This document shows positions 9,093 through 21,502 of a DNA stretch of 64,000 nt, piece after piece. Within the stretch, counting starts at the first letter, position 1. Each line of letters starts with the position of its first letter. Made by a program: the position numbers and the translations under genes. Location of the stretch: NCBI GenBank assembly GCA_963969345.1, contig OZ017769.1:8125725-8189724 (forward strand), written 5' to 3'. The notes beneath the pieces are model-generated. The model worked only from the letters and a program-made list of their open reading frames with translations. It did not search any database and was not told the origin of the DNA. The DNA comes from Turbatrix aceti. Lineage: Eukaryota > Nematoda > Chromadorea > Rhabditida > Panagrolaimidae.

Positions 9093-11673
9093 TCAGTGTG
9101 AAAACCGATTCACGACCTGGTGGAAGACGTCTTTGGTCGGATCGTAGACGACCTGCCGGAACGAAGCGATGGTCGGGATTTCCCGGGTCAGCTTGATGCC
9201 CTTGCCTTCGTCGGCTTCGAAGACGATGACGGTCAGCGTGCCGAGAAGGATAAAGACGAGCGATGCCGACAACAGGGATCTGACAATCCTGCGTCCCCAT
9301 CCGGGTTTTGCTGGTACAATTTTTCCTGCATCCTGGACTTCCGGCGTCTCAGCCTTCGGCGCGACGGGTTCGGTGGCTTCCAGCTGCGGTTGTGGTTCGG
9401 GGGCCTTCGGCGGTGGTGCGACAACCGTTTCGTCCTCGTTGTTGTTCGCCACCTGCGAAGCATCGGGCGACGGAGCGGACGTAGCGTAGCCAGACGAGGC
9501 CTGGTCGTAGTTGGAGCGAACCGTCAGATTTTCGTCGCTTGTCGTCTTGACCGAAGTCGTCGAGACGTTCGTCGCGTTCGCGAGCGAAACGGCCGTCACA
9601 TCCGGGGTAAAAACGAATTGTGGCCCTCCATTGGCACCGGTGACCTCAGCGAGCGGGGTGGATGCTCGTGGATTGTCTCCGACAGTCAGGGTGTCCACGG
9701 AGGTATTTCCGATCTAAAATAACATTTCACAACCTTCTTTCATGCACAAAATCGGGAAAAAAACTCACCGAAGGGTTCTGGGTTCCCTCGGAGGTAACAG
9801 TCACGTCCGAAGCGTAGCCATCGCTGCTGGCGACCTTCGCGGTCACAGGCGGACGCAGAGTGCCGTTCCTGGACACGACACTTGAAATCTCGGATCTCGG
9901 CTGTTGCTGGGGCAGCGGATAGCGCTGGAAGTCCTCGGGTTCGTGTTCTCGAGGCGGCGTCGTCTGAACTTCGAGTTCGTGATTCACGCGAACCGAGGGC
10001 ATTCTGAATGTTGCTCCACGGGCGAGGAACGGAATCTTGGCCTTGGAAAAGCGCGTCTTGACGCGGGTAGCCGTATCTTCCGTGTAGAAGGCTTGCTGCG
10101 ACAGAATGTGCCGCCAGAGATGCTTTGCGTACTCCTGTGACGGACAGTTGAGTTTGTAGACTTTGCGTGTCTTTATTGAAGTCGGTGTACGTGCTGCCGA
10201 CTTTTGCGATGAGTTCTGCAAAAAAACATACAAAGTCATGAGAAAATCGCAGCTAAAATACACTCACAGTGCCATTTGAAGCTATGGTAAGGTTGGTCGT
10301 ATCGAGTTCGTTGATATTGTCGTCCGTGAAATCACGGGTCGGATAGATGCGAAGTTCCTTGTCCGAAAAGTCGACTTTTTCGACGTTTTCCCTAAAAAAA
10401 ATACAAAAAATAATTTTTAAAATTTTTTTAGGCATCTTTATTTTTTAGGTCATTTTTAGGCGTAAAGTATTATACTTACCAAGGAATCTGGATAGATATG
10501 ACATTCTTGGTGATGATGAGCAGACCGGAGCTGGTAGCACCAACGGCGCTGTCTTCTCCCGACTTTTCCTAAAACAACGATCAATTTATTTAAAATCCCC
10601 CAAAAAAAATATTCATACCTTGACAATGTAAGGGTCCAGTCCGTAAGTCGGCTGCCTCGATGCCAAAGCCAAGAATGTTTTTTCGGCTTCCGAGCTCGTG
10701 GTCCCCCTGAAAAACAAAAAAAAAAAACAAATGTGAATAGTGTAAAAAACAAAAGTTTAAAAAAATACCGAAGATCACGGTGAGCCTGAGCAATCTGTTC
10801 TTCGAGGCGTTCGGTCTGCTTGATGAGCAGCTTGTAACCCGAAATGTATCCAGGCTGATGCGTTGCTTCATCGTAATCACCCAAACTGGCTGAAAAACAA
10901 AAACTATTGTAGTCAGCAAAAAAATTGTCAAACGCGAGACCCACCTTGAACGATGAGTGCCGCAAGCTGGATGGAATCGTGCTGCGTACAGTGCAATCGA
11001 CCGTGCAGCAGATCGCGTCGCAGTTGCACAAAGACCTGATATCTCGTGACATGTTCCTTCACCAACGACGGATCCTTGGGATAAAACCTGATCCGCAGAC
11101 TCAAAGACACAATTTCGCTTCTGAATTGCTTGGAGAGCGATTTGTCGAGGTCAAGCCAGTACCGGTGCAGTGCGGCGTCGTGATATCGGAGCCCGAAAAA
11201 ATCTCGCTCGACGATATCCAGCTTGCTGCACACCGCATCCAGGACTGTCTTGCCGGTGTCGTTGCCCTGAAAAAAATATAGGGTACTCTTTTTCAGTCCA
11301 AATAACCAAAAATCGAAATTTCCGAGTTGAGCATTCCATGTTTTTGAAAACACTGAATTTTTGTAATGAAAAAAATTCCCGGCAACAAAAAAATTTACAA
11401 CAGAAAAAATTTTTGGAATCACAATTTTGACAACAAAAAGTTTTTATTTTATTTTTTGGATCGTTTTTAGGCTCGGCTCGCATGGAAAAGACTTACATTG
11501 AAGGTAAAGTTGAGTCGCTCGCTGTCATCGAGAAGCTGCACGGTCACGCCAACCGGTGGCCGATGGCGAATGGACGAGGCGAGACGCCGGAGAAAAGGCT
11601 GTCTCGGAACGACTGCCTTCGACGACGGGGGAACCGGAGGCTTCGCTGCAGCTTTGGTAGTAGTCGGTGCCAT
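9093..11673 (-). CDS. FERM-domain membrane protein, FRMD3/FRMD5-like
   Basis: Eight exons on the minus strand (11673-11497, 11266-10945, 10889-10769, 10706-10619, 10568-10480, 10391-10268, 10215-9769, 9713-9093) splice in phase to 662 aa. A FERM domain covers roughly residues 35-330: the ubiquitin-like lobe begins VGVTVQLLDDSE, then GKTVLDAVCSKL, the DFFGLRY motif and a WLDLDKSL segment. The central lobe runs through QLAALIVQASLGDYD, and the PH-like lobe ends with EYAKHLWRHILSQQAFY. A Ser/Thr/Pro-rich linker follows, then one membrane span near residues 600-621 (SLLSASLVFILLGTLTVIVF) and a ~41-residue tail. A FERM domain with a C-terminal span fits FRMD3/FRMD5, where it links membrane proteins to cortical actin. 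The first intron (11267-11496) is 230 nt; the others are short. Confidence 0.87.
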
Positions 11674-14600
11674 CGCTTATACCCAGAGTTCGTGATCTTG
11701 CTAGGCTTGTTCTTCTGCCTGAAACAGCTTGCGGGCGTTTATTTGGTCAGCAAAATGCAATTTATCTAATTAACGGAAGCACTGCTGAATGACAAACAAA
11801 ACGCATGCTAATTTTGATGGGAACAACTCGTAAGAAAAGTGTGTTGACATTCAGTCAAAAAAATTTATACATCATCTGATCTGTTTAGCTAGACAGACAA
11901 CAGATGGCATTTCGGGGAACAAATATATAAGTACGACATCAGGCACAAAACGCAAAACGCAGGTCATAAAAGTAATAGATGGCGGCTATGAATGTGTATC
12001 GGCCGATGCTGAGGTCGTTCAAAAAATTGCATTTTTGAAAAAGTTTGCAAAACAATTTTTTTCCCGGAGAAAATAAAAAAATTGAATTTGGTTAGGTTGA
12101 ACAAAACTCAAAAAAAGGACAAAGAACAGGCGCAGAAACATTCATTCACGTGATAAAAACACAATGAAAAAAAAGAAACCGTAATCAAAGATAACGTGAA
12201 AAATGTAAAAAGTGATAATAAGAACATAACTTTTGGCAATATTTTTTAGCTTTTGATAAAAACAAGGCAATCAAGAGCCATGTCTTTGTCCTAATCCCTA
12301 CGCACATGATTAACCAAAAACGAATAAAAAACAATGGTACACAAAACACACACGCTAATACATAATATTCGAACAGAAATGAGACAAAAAATGACAACGT
12401 GGTTAGTGGCTGTTTACACGTGTCTGATCTACCCCTCGGCTGTGCTTGAGAGCCAGCGAACGAGTGAACGTAAAAAGTACCTTGCCTGGTTTTAGTCGAG
12501 CTCGAGAGCCCGCCTAAAGCAGCAGCAGCGATAAAAAAAGAATGTTGAATGTTCAACATGTCAGCAGAAGAGGCATTCAAAAAAGTTAGAAAGAAAAAAA
12601 AAACAGCTGCGATAATTTCGAAGTGCAACAAAAAAAGTTTGCAAACAAAGGAAAATTCAATGAATCGTAAACTGACGATGACGATTAGTCAACGACAGAC
12701 AAGTCATCGATACGCGATTTTTTTTCCTTCGAATACCTCAGGAAAAAGAAAAAAAGGAAGAACAATGAGTACAAAACAGAACCGCAATGCACGACGATGG
12801 CGACGGCGGCGGCGGTTTTATGCCTACGTGTATCTGTCGATGTTCCTCGTTCGTTTGCGCCCGCGTAGCTCGCCTCCACAACGCGCAATCAATCTAGTTC
12901 CCTCTTTTTTTTTCGCTGTCTGCATTGCCTTTTTTGGGACGGGAGGGACGCCCGCACTCTTGCAGGCCAAACCAGGCCAATGTTGACAAGAAAAAAAAGA
13001 AGAAGAATGAATTTATTTCACCTTTACCCCTGCTAACGCTGATGATTGTGAATCGAGGCTTCGAAGCGTGATAAGATCAGGCTTGGGGGACAAAAAAAAG
13101 AGCGAGACCAAACAAGAAAGATATTTATGCACATTTAATTCGATGGACCCTTTTTTACTGCAGGTGATAAGAAGGGTCCCCGTCCAGGTCCTCTTACCTG
13201 TTTTTGATCAATCAATCAATTAAAATTATTCATCGACAAAAACCCCCAAAAAAACAGTTTTCTGATCACGATCACGATCACGGACACGGACACGATCACT
13301 CTCGCAGCCAGAGGAAGAGAAGAGGAAGCACATCCGTTAAAAACACCCAAAACAAAGACCAAGGTAAAGTGCAGGTTTTTTTGCAAACGAGTCGTCGTGG
13401 TCGTTGTTGTGTCACAAGACGACCAACATCAAACGTGCAAAAAACCATGTATTTAGTTTTGGCGTTCATTCACTTCAGCGGCGCAAAAAAACCACCAAAC
13501 TGTGTCATAATTTTCTTCGAAGAACGAACAGTGTCAAAAAAATATAAATAATTGGAATGCCTCAAAAAACAGAGTCATTCCTGCCCTGCGAGTGTGAATC
13601 GACCGGTGTATACACCCCGTCGGATTAATCGAGTGGAAACAGAAACAGAAACAGAAGCGAGGGGCGAGGGGCACAGACAGGCATCTACAGATTTCCTGAA
13701 GCGCGGGGAAATCTAATTAATCTCCTACAAATGTAATTTTAGAGCATAATCAACGCCTTTCTTCAATTAACAACAAATCAGCATGTGAACAAAATTATGA
13801 ATCTCATCTTAAAAATCGCATCCAAAAAATTCTACTTTTTTTCACACGAAAAAAATATTTGTTTGCACCCAGCTGATTAGAAAGCAAGCAAAAAAACCCT
13901 AATCCATGTATCTAACACCGCCTGTGTCATGTCAGAGCAAATCGAACCCAATAAGATTAACGAGCTTCACCTGTACGCAACACAGGTGACTGACGACTTT
14001 CGGAAACCAGGTATAACGCAAAACAAACATATGGCACTTTTTTTCTCTCTCAACAATCAGGTAGCATAAAAAACGAAAAAACGATCACATTTCCATTAGA
14101 AGAAGACTCAGGGCTCCTTATCACAATGAATGCATGTGCGGTAATAAAACTTTTTTTGGCGATTGTAAAAAAGTGCTTGTCTTGCTTGTCCTTCGCGTGT
14201 CTACCGTAAAAAGTCGTAAAAATCAAGATGAAAAAATTTATACGTGAAAAATAACGCTATAAAACAATTATTTCTTTAAGTTGCAAAGAAATAAAACAGG
14301 AACTGCAGGTGTTCATGTTTGAGGGGTGTTTTACAACTTTTAACATAAATACATCAATCAACCAACCTTGCAAGCTGTTCTACAAGCCAAGTTTGAAGTC
14401 AGATGTGCACCGAAGAATCCGATATATCCACCAACGAGAATGGGATGGATGCTCGCACCTTCAGAGAATCTCGTCTTGACTGTGAAGACGAATGTTATTC
14501 CCGGGTTGATGTTGCTCACGTGTGGACCGTGTGCGCGAAGCAATCAATCGTGTACAGGCCCTAAAATGCAAAACGGAATTTGTTGCGAATCATAATATAT

Positions 14601-17600
14601 CACCTTGCAATTTGGTGGACAAAGTTCACCGCAACGAGAGCCAAGAAAAACGAAAGACAGACAAAAACAAATTTTTTTTGTCGCGCATAATGATAAGAAA
14701 AGACATTTATGTATAGAATCTTCAATTGAAGAAAAAAACGCGCAAACAGAGCAAAACGGCATTTTTTTCTTCATATATTTTTTTCGATGCAGTTATCCTC
14801 GAAAAAAATACACAAAGTAAATAGAATTCTATTTTGGGTTACCAGCAACAAGAATTCTACAACCGACCAGAAAAAAAGGGGGTTGCAAACAAAGTTATCA
14901 GCTGCCCGCAAAAAAGAGCGATAATTGCAATAATTCTATTTATTTATTTTTTTCTGACTCCACTCAACGAGCTGCAAACTTTTTTGTTATTCATTCGAAA
15001 ATTTGAAAACACATAAATTTGGATATAAAATTGGAGAAAAAAATTTGGCAATTAGGCTAACAAAATTAGAAAAAAAAAATGGGAATGTGAATAATTTTGC
15101 GTTGAACGAGAAAAAAAAACACAGACAGACATAAAACCAATCCAAGACAGCTGTAAATGTCAGAAGGAACTGTTCAAAATGCCAAAAGTGTGGTGGTGTG
15201 CTGCTGCGAGGCCCTAATGGAGCAAATGATGAGTAATTAGCAAGCAGACCCCTCCAGGCGGCTACACTCTCATTCATTCTGCCTTTGAAGGCGAAGGAAA
15301 GGCAAAGCCCAGCCCGGGAGTTAGTCAACACTCAATGCAGTCCAGAATTGCTATAACTTTGTCTGTCGGCACCCGCACCACCAAAAAAAGTAGATACGTA
15401 ATCCGGTCACTTGAAAAGCTAATTGACCGACCAAAACAGAACTGAGGGAGGGAGTTGGCATTAACTAATCCACGCGAGCACATGAGAACCGATGTGAGAA
15501 CTGAACTTCATTAAATGCTATAAAAATGGTAATAAAAATAAAAATAAAAAAAACAAATGAGGAAGGAATCCAGCAACCATGAAAAAGCATCTGGTGAAAA
15601 AAAAAACTGTTACAGAGTACATAAAAAAATTCAATCAGTTGGGTGGCATCAAAACCAAAAGCCTCTGCCAAAGGGGGGCTAAAAAAGATGAGAGTCGTAC
15701 CAAATGCATTCAATGAGGTAGCGCAAAGAAAAAAAAGAAACTAGGCTCGGTCAAAAAAAAGAGAGAGATCGTTATCACAAGCCAGCCCCCCCCCCTAACA
15801 GACGAGTTTCTTTTTTTAATAAATAAATATGCGGGCATTAGCTTTCCTATTCTATATCAAAAAAATGTGAAACGGAAAAGACGCATCCCAAAATGGACGG
15901 ACACGAGAAAAAGAGCTTCATCATCTCAGTCAGCGCCTTTTCAGCACGTACTATCATGCTGGCGCAGAAAAGTTAATTCCTATTTATTTATTTCTCCGAG
16001 GACGGGGAGAAATGACAAAGTCCGTGGTCGTGCTTGTGCTTGCTTGCTTTTGCCTAACAGGGACCGTTAAGCACGGACGACTGAATATCTCGCGTATCTT
16101 TTCACGCAACCTCAGAAAAGGAAATGGGAAGAAAAACAACTATGATACAAACTCGGTGAAAGTGGTTATTTTGTATTTATATTACTTAGAGGGTTACAAA
16201 ATAAACAAAATCAATGCTCCAATGTCTAAAAAAACGTGAAAAACAAAATAATGATGAAACACATATTTTAAATACATCCATACAAGTCGCACGGTGTTAT
16301 TTCACGTTTCACGCCAGACCAGGTGTGGGAAGAGGGATGAGTATGCCTGAATCAGTCAGTAAACAACATTTTGATACAAACAAAATGTTCACACGCGATT
16401 GATGTTGAGTCAGGCCCCGGAAGACGGGTAGGAAATTCTATGTAGATACAAAAAGGGAAGTCACTTGCCAAGAACGAAGGAGGGAGAAAGAAAAAAGAAT
16501 AACATGACGAAGAAGCAGTCCCCAGACTAGTATGCATGTCAGAACAAACGAAGGAACAAATGAGGGAAGAATAACCCGTCACAAGAGCATAATAAGACCC
16601 TAGCTTCGGGCGCTATCTATCGCCGAGCCGATGCTGCTCTCGGCCGGCGTCCACGTATGTATACGTCAAAACCTAGCGTACATGATGTAGGGACAGTGAT
16701 AAACACGCAATGGATGGATGGAAGCCTGCGCTACACTACGTACGCCAACCGCGGCTGCGGCCGCGCAGTGCACTGTTTTCGACAATCAACAAAAACAGCG
16801 ATTACAGCCGCGCCGGGTGTGATACACCTGGCGGGTGTGATTCGACAATCACCCCAGGAATTCAATCAAACATTGGCGGAAAATTAATGAACGGCCAAAA
16901 ACGAAGACGAGATGAAGAAGATGACAGTTTTCAGCAACCGTCAACCGTCAACCGTCAAATGATAAAATCGTCATAAAGATTAATCACAAATCCATCGCAA
17001 AATTCCATCGTTGAACGAATAAAAGAAAAACGAAAACCACATTGAATACGAATAAATTTTCAGGTTCAAAAAAAGCGCAAAGAATAAAAACAAAAACAAA
17101 AGCCCGCCAAAAAAATGTTTGAAGGGTTTTCAAGGAAGTAAAAAAAGGCAATTCTGGTGGGAGTTTTTTCAACGAGCGCGAAAAACCTGAAAACATAGGA
17201 GAGGAGGAACTCTCAAATTCAAAAATAAACGCATAAATATCTAAAACGCGAAAACAGAAAGAACAGCAACCAAACAAAAAGACTGGAAAGTACTGACTGC
17301 GGCGTCTTCTGCTCCGGCAAGGCCAATTATTGACCGGGTCGGTCAGCGGCGCATGGACATCCCCAACAGCTGTCTGGCATTGCCGGCCATGGCCTGGCAA
17401 CGGTCTCCAAACAAATGGCACCATGACAGCCTATATCGACAGTCACGCTCGCTCGGCTGGTCGTATACACTGCACTGAACTGGTCAGGGCGCACCGCGCC
17501 GTCGCATCGACCTTTACCGGAATCACTTCAACCTTTATGACAAAAAAAGATACCCCAACCAAGATAAACAAATGACAGCGTGGTAAATAATACGGTAAAA

Positions 17601-18927
17601 GTGTAAGTAAATAAATAATATTTTCGGCGAAAAAAGAAAAATGAAAAACGACCGTAAATCAGTAACGCATTTTTCAAAAATGCCAAAAAAAATTGGGCGT
17701 TGTGAGAGACGCATTGATTGATCGTAATCTTCGTGCAACTATTTATCACCTCCTGACACGAAAACTCAGTCTATTGTATTTTTTGTGTTTTGTTGTTCTA
17801 TCGTAACTTTGCCCTTTTTTTGCCCTTCATTGCATTATATCAATTTTGTATTCATGCACCTTTACATTTTTTTCTAATAATGCCTCAAGTCTTTTTTTAT
17901 TGTGTTCTGGCAAGTTGCTCATTGTCGTGACTTCCTTGACGAGGTCAGAGTCAGAGGTATCAATGACGCCACCTACAAAGGTGCAACGTTGTAACGACCC
18001 CGGACAGGAGCGATTACTGGTCTTGATGCCTCCCCACCTCCCCTAAACTTGTCTCCTTCGTGTCAAAATTACCGACGCCTGACACAATGGAGCCAAAAAG
18101 TCAGTCGCATGTCGCCCTTGTAAGCACGATATGTGGAGCACGGGGCCAAGGACAGGGGACCTTTGTGGACCACGCATTGTTCAAAAAACGGCTAAATGCC
18201 TCAAACCGGCCTTGAAGATTGATGCGCATATGTTGGCCGACTTCTTTTGTATGTTTGGATTTTTTTGGACTTGCTTCGAATCACGTGGCAATTAGTGAGC
18301 AGATGCTGGTTGGCTAAACAAAAGATGGCTAAAAATTGCTGCAGGCTGTTTTTTAGGCCACATGTTGAATACAAACGTAAATAAGTGACGAAAAATGCAT
18401 GACTGACATCAAAAAGAATAATAAACACCGAATGGTTCAAAATCGCTTCGAAACCCATTTATCGTTTCCCTGGGTGTTTGAAAGTTTGCAAATGTTCATT
18501 TGTGCAAAATTGCCACCTTTTGCGGAGAAAATAGGTGCACAAAACCACAGCTGGGATGAATGCATGGATTTCGCGGCGTTTGGCAGAGGTGGCTATGATA
18601 AGCGGATTCCAGGGAGGGATGCTGCTCTTCTGCACCTGGTAGATCCCACCCTGCGATCATATCGGCCATGAAAGGTCGTTTGTTTGGGGGCGACAACGAC
18701 GATCAGCGTGCACTGGTCACTGAGCGCATCTTCTCTCCACCCCTTCTTCGTATGACCTCATTGTGGCCTCTGCAGCGGCCGGGAACGATTACCTCTGACA
18801 CCCCACGCGAGAGGTAATTGCGGACAACGATTCCGTGGATCGTGGGTCAGTTCTGGGTCAGTTTCAACCAAGTTGCATTCTTGACTTTGGCTGTTGTCGA
18901 GTGCTCTTCCAAAAAAAGCTAAGTATT
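11674..18927. other. 7.2 kb gene-poor block between two divergent genes
   Basis: This is by far the longest stretch without a gene. It separates the start codons of the FERM gene (-) and the ZP gene (+), so both promoters must be in it. Much is A-rich low-complexity sequence. Islands of higher GC stand out at about 12.40-12.53, 14.35-14.65, 16.60-16.95, 17.29-17.53 and 18.55-18.84 kb. Small tandem repeats include GATCAC/GGACAC units near 13265-13300, AGAAAC units near 13635-13655 and CAACCGT units near 16935-16957. No coding frame with splice structure could be supported, apart from the weak spliced candidate near 14.36-14.65 kb listed as a finding. Confidence 0.6.
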
Positions 18928-20499
18928 ATGAAGATTTTGTGTCTAGGCCTTGGCCTGCTGTTGATAGGCGTCAGCGACGGTACTAACTTCATCGAGAACT
19001 ACATAGTCGGTAGGTGGATGCTGGATGAGTTATTCGTCAGATTTGGGTTCGTTGATTGCAGGAACGCCTCGGGTCATCTGTGCCGAAAACGACGTCGGCA
19101 TGGACGTCGTCACGCACAGGAAATTCGAGGGGAATATCTACGTCAAGGGCCGCTCCAAAGACCCGCTTTGCAGTAAGTCATACGCTATAAACGGCACCAA
19201 CAGCTACTCCCTGCCCCTGGGAAAGTGCGGCATGCAACGACTCCGCACCGCCAACCCACGTGGACTGAGTTTTTCGATCACCGTGATCGTCAGCTTTCAC
19301 CCGGATTCATTCATCACGAAAAACGACCGAGCTTTTAACATCAAATGTCTCTACAAGGAGCCAGATGAGCTCGTCACGTCCCAATTCAATGTCAGCCAGC
19401 TCCCGGCAACCGAGCTATCGGACGAAATGCGCATGCCCCTCTGCGAGTACAGCGTCCGCACGGAGAGTCCTACGGGGCCGGTTGTGACTTCAGCAACCGT
19501 TGGACAGAGCGTGTACCATGTTTGGACGTGTACCGGCACTGATATGGGCATGCTGGTCAAGAGATGTTTTGTTACGGATGATGATGGGGAAGATCATGCC
19601 GTTATCGACCCTGAAGGCTGCACGCTGGATAACTACCTCATCGCGGATGTTCAATATGAGGAGAATCTCATGACGGCCCATGCTGAGAGCCAGGTCTTCA
19701 AGTACGCCGACTCCAATCAGTTGTATTTCACGTGCCAGATCCGGTTGTGCCAGAAGCAGATGGGCATGTGCGAAGGCGTTTCGGTGGGTTTTTTTTTCGC
19801 TGCGGGAGTGAGAAAAAAGTTCGCTGCGGTGTGAGAAAAAATTCGCTGCGGGAGTACTAGCTTGGAATTGAAACCCATTATGCATTTATGGTTTTATAAA
19901 GACCTTGGAGACCCGCGCCGTAAAATATATACTTTTTGGGCCAACCTTGAAATTGGAAAAAGTTATTTATCTCACTTTTTTTCAACTCCCCTCAATTTTG
20001 CAATTCTCCTCAGTGCCAATAAATTTAAATGAATGACGGTTTTTACGGTCTCAAAAAAAAGATTGACTTTTCATTTCTTTTTTTTCAGCCCCCAAAGTGC
20101 CCCAAAGACGTAAGTGAGAACAGCGACGCCGATACGGTCCTCGAAATCTCTTCGAAGCCAGGCGCGGCCTCAGCACCCCCAAATCCAGGCAACGGTCCGG
20201 ATGTCGGCAATTCATCGACTCTGCGCTTTACAAGACGCGCGAGACGACATCTCAGGCCTTCTGAAGCCTCGTCGGACCGGAGGTGGAAGAGAGGGTACGA
20301 AATTGACATTTCGTCGCCCGCGATGCTCATTCTCGACCACGACGAGCAGGTCATGCTCCACAAGGCGGAGATGTGCGTGAGCAAGGCGTTCATGCCCCTC
20401 ATCCCCCTCGTCCTCATCACCGTCGCCTGCATCAGCAGCTCGTTTACCATCATTTTCTTCAAAAATTACTGTACCACAACCAAGATTGTTAAATTCTGA
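18928..20499 (+). CDS. ZP-domain (cuticlin-like) type I membrane protein
   Basis: Three exons (18928-19009, 19062-19783, 20089-20499) give 404 aa. Residues 1-18 are a signal peptide (MKILCLGLGLLLIGVSDG). A zona pellucida module fills about residues 33-270, with regularly spaced Cys (RVICAENDVGMDVV, PLCSKSY, GKCGM, IKCLYKEP, PLCEYSV, VWTCTG, KRCFVTD, EGCTLD, FTCQIRLC). In this family such modules polymerise into extracellular matrix. After it comes a basic region ending in RRWKR|G, a furin-type site that would release the ectodomain. The last part is one membrane span (FMPLIPLVLITVACISSSFTIIFF) and a short tail. This order is that of nematode cuticlins (CUT proteins) and of arthropod cuticle ZP proteins, so apical matrix or cuticle assembly is inferred. 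Intron 2 (305 nt) is longer than the local norm. Confidence 0.9.
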
Positions 20500-21502
20500 A
20501 CCTCTCTCCTCGTGTCATGGCCCGGATCGGCGACGCGCGGGGTCGCCTGTGAACAGATTTTTAGGAAATTGAATCCAAAACCATTCATTCATTAATTGTA
20601 AGAAAGACAGTTTCGTTGCATTTGGCCGCCCTTAAAAAAAAGTCCAATTTGATTTTTGTACTTGAAAAAACTCCAAAAACTCGTTTGAAAATGGCAATAA
20701 AGAATTTCACTTCTGACAATGAGCATCGTAGAAACAATTGAAACGCTTTTGTTCTTTTTGTGATCGTCCGACCATTTTACTTTGATCGTAATCCTCTCTC
20801 TCAAATCCCCACCTTTCTGCATGCCATCAAATCCCTTTTCAAAATGCGCTTTTTGCATCCCGCACTGTCCAAAATGAGTGTCTAATTGTTTGGAATGAAA
20901 AAAGTACCGCACGTGCTAGATACGGAACAGAGCGATCGAAAAACGAGTAGGCAAACGAACCTGCAGGTAAAAAGTTGTGATCAAAAATATTAATTAATTA
21001 ATTTTGATATATTACTATTTTTGTAAAAAATCTAGGATTTTTCGTTTTTTTTACGACGTGTAAAAAATTCTGACACTTTCAATTTGCTCTGTAAATACTT
21101 TTTTCTTGCCGTTCTGCCCGGAATAAGCGTGTAATGGCTCAGAAAAAGGTTCAAAAATGTTACATACCTTCCCTGATGTGAATGGGAACAAAGCGGACGG
21201 AAATGTACTACAAAAGTGGTGTAATGTTCCGGGAAGGTTCCGTTCCGTCACCAAAGTGTTGCAATTTATCCCGCAGGCATCATTGATCGAGAGCGGAGCC
21301 CGGTGGCTCCCGTCAGCCGTCGGAAGTGTGTTGACGGGAACAATGGCGCTTTGTCATTGTTGTTGGGCGCCGCGGGCAATTTGTGTGACCTCCAGGCCGG
21401 TGAAGGCGGCATGAGACACGAAAATTGCTTGCTTCTCAAGTGGCATTTGTTGTTCTTCAAATTCTACGCCGTAGTCGCCAAAAATACTGTTACTGCCAAA
21501 AA
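20500..21502. other. Spacer between the ZP gene and alpha-tubulin
   Basis: No gene is seen. The left part is the probable 3' UTR of the ZP gene. A GC-richer island at about 21160-21420 could be regulatory sequence of the tubulin gene; its frames on both strands are short and unconvincing. No clear TATA box was found. Confidence 0.5.

Noticed and set aside
9120..9722. Long plus-strand open frame of 200 codons opposite the FERM gene
   Set aside because: It is the shadow of FERM exon 8 in GC-rich coding sequence; no signal peptide, motif or splice structure, and the opposite strand encodes a coherent family protein.
13204..13551. Frame with His/Asp/Gly repeats (HDHDHGHGHDH) in the gene desert
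   Set aside because: It reflects a short GATCAC/GGACAC tandem repeat in DNA; the rest of the frame is low complexity with no splice support.
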